DNA of 64,000 bases from Phytobacter diazotrophicus (lineage in GTDB: Bacteria; Pseudomonadota; Gammaproteobacteria; Enterobacterales; Enterobacteriaceae). This document shows positions 63,911 through 64,000 of the stretch, in pieces; the first letter of the stretch is position 1, and every line of letters begins with the position of its first letter. Location: assembly GCA_004346725.1 (NCBI GenBank), contig SMDE01000004.1, positions 331,953 through 395,952 on the forward strand, written 5' to 3'. The position numbers and the translations under genes were made by a program. The notes beneath the pieces are model-generated. The model saw nothing but the letters and a program-made list of their open reading frames with translations, was not told the origin of the DNA and searched no databases.

Positions 63911-64000
63911 AGGGCACTTAGATGTCCTGTTCACAGCACGGTTCTCCCCCCGTGCCAATGCGCAAAAAGCGTAAAAAAAGCACAAATACTCAGGAGCACT
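63911..64000 (+). promoter_or_regulatory. ptsG: ptsG 5' UTR (truncated by window end)
   Basis: Follows the E. coli ptsG leader (AAAGGGC, then ACTCAGGAGCACT at the right edge). The last bases are the ribosome site and the segment that sRNA SgrS pairs with in E. coli. The start codon lies just beyond the window. Confidence 0.85.

Overview
This window is chromosomal backbone from a motile, curli-producing member of the Enterobacteriaceae. Gene order from serX to the ptsG leader follows the E. coli K-12 / Salmonella map almost gene for gene. The protein sequences resemble E. coli closely but differ throughout. Citrobacter or a near relative is the best guess; this is inference from general similarity, not a database match.

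Layout. 1-350: tRNA-Ser(GGA) serX with its promoter and terminator, plus a partial copy of its 3' end at the left edge. 559-3505: ghrA, ycdX, ycdY, ycdZ. 3517-7955: the curli locus, csgDEFG on the minus strand and csgBAC on the plus strand, separated by a 766-bp regulatory region. 8114-10793: ymdA, ymdB, clsC. 10813-16291: osmoregulated periplasmic glucan genes opgC and opgGH. 16362-28269: yceK, msyB, mdtG, lpxL, trhO, yceJI, yceO, solA, bssS, dinI, pyrC, yceB, grxB, mdtH. 28502-32317: rimJ, yceH, mviM, murJ. 32378-43916: the flagellar cluster flgNMA and flgBCDEFGHIJKL. 43993-52947: rne and rluC, flanked on each side by transport genes I do not know at these positions in E. coli, then maf (yceF). 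53089-61902: yceD-rpmF-plsX-fabHDG-acpP-fabF-pabC-mltG-tmk, the fatty-acid synthesis block, running on into holB and ycfH. 63709-64000: the ptsG promoter and leader; the ptsG start codon lies just outside.

How it works together. Surface and motility programmes dominate: curli (CsgD), periplasmic glucans, lipid A acylation (LpxL), murein lipid II export (MurJ) and the flagellar rod, hook and filament junction. Readable control sites support the annotation: an FlhDC-type box between flgA and flgB, sigma-28 promoters before flgM and flgK, a LexA box before dinI, a consensus CRP site before ycdZ, a CsgD-type box before csgB, a 362-nt rne leader with its promoter, and a pyrC leader able to form the start-site-dependent hairpin.

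No wholly new multi-gene system is apparent. The most notable departures are: an ERIC element abutting pyrC that appears to supply its -35 box; a LysR/MFS pair between flgL and rne and a second MFS gene between rluC and maf; a 30-bp direct repeat of the serX 3' end; a near-leaderless yceD promoter; a 9-bp hairpin in the csgD leader; and a 230-bp spacer separating ymdB from clsC. Comparisons with E. coli or Salmonella are from memory and were not computed.
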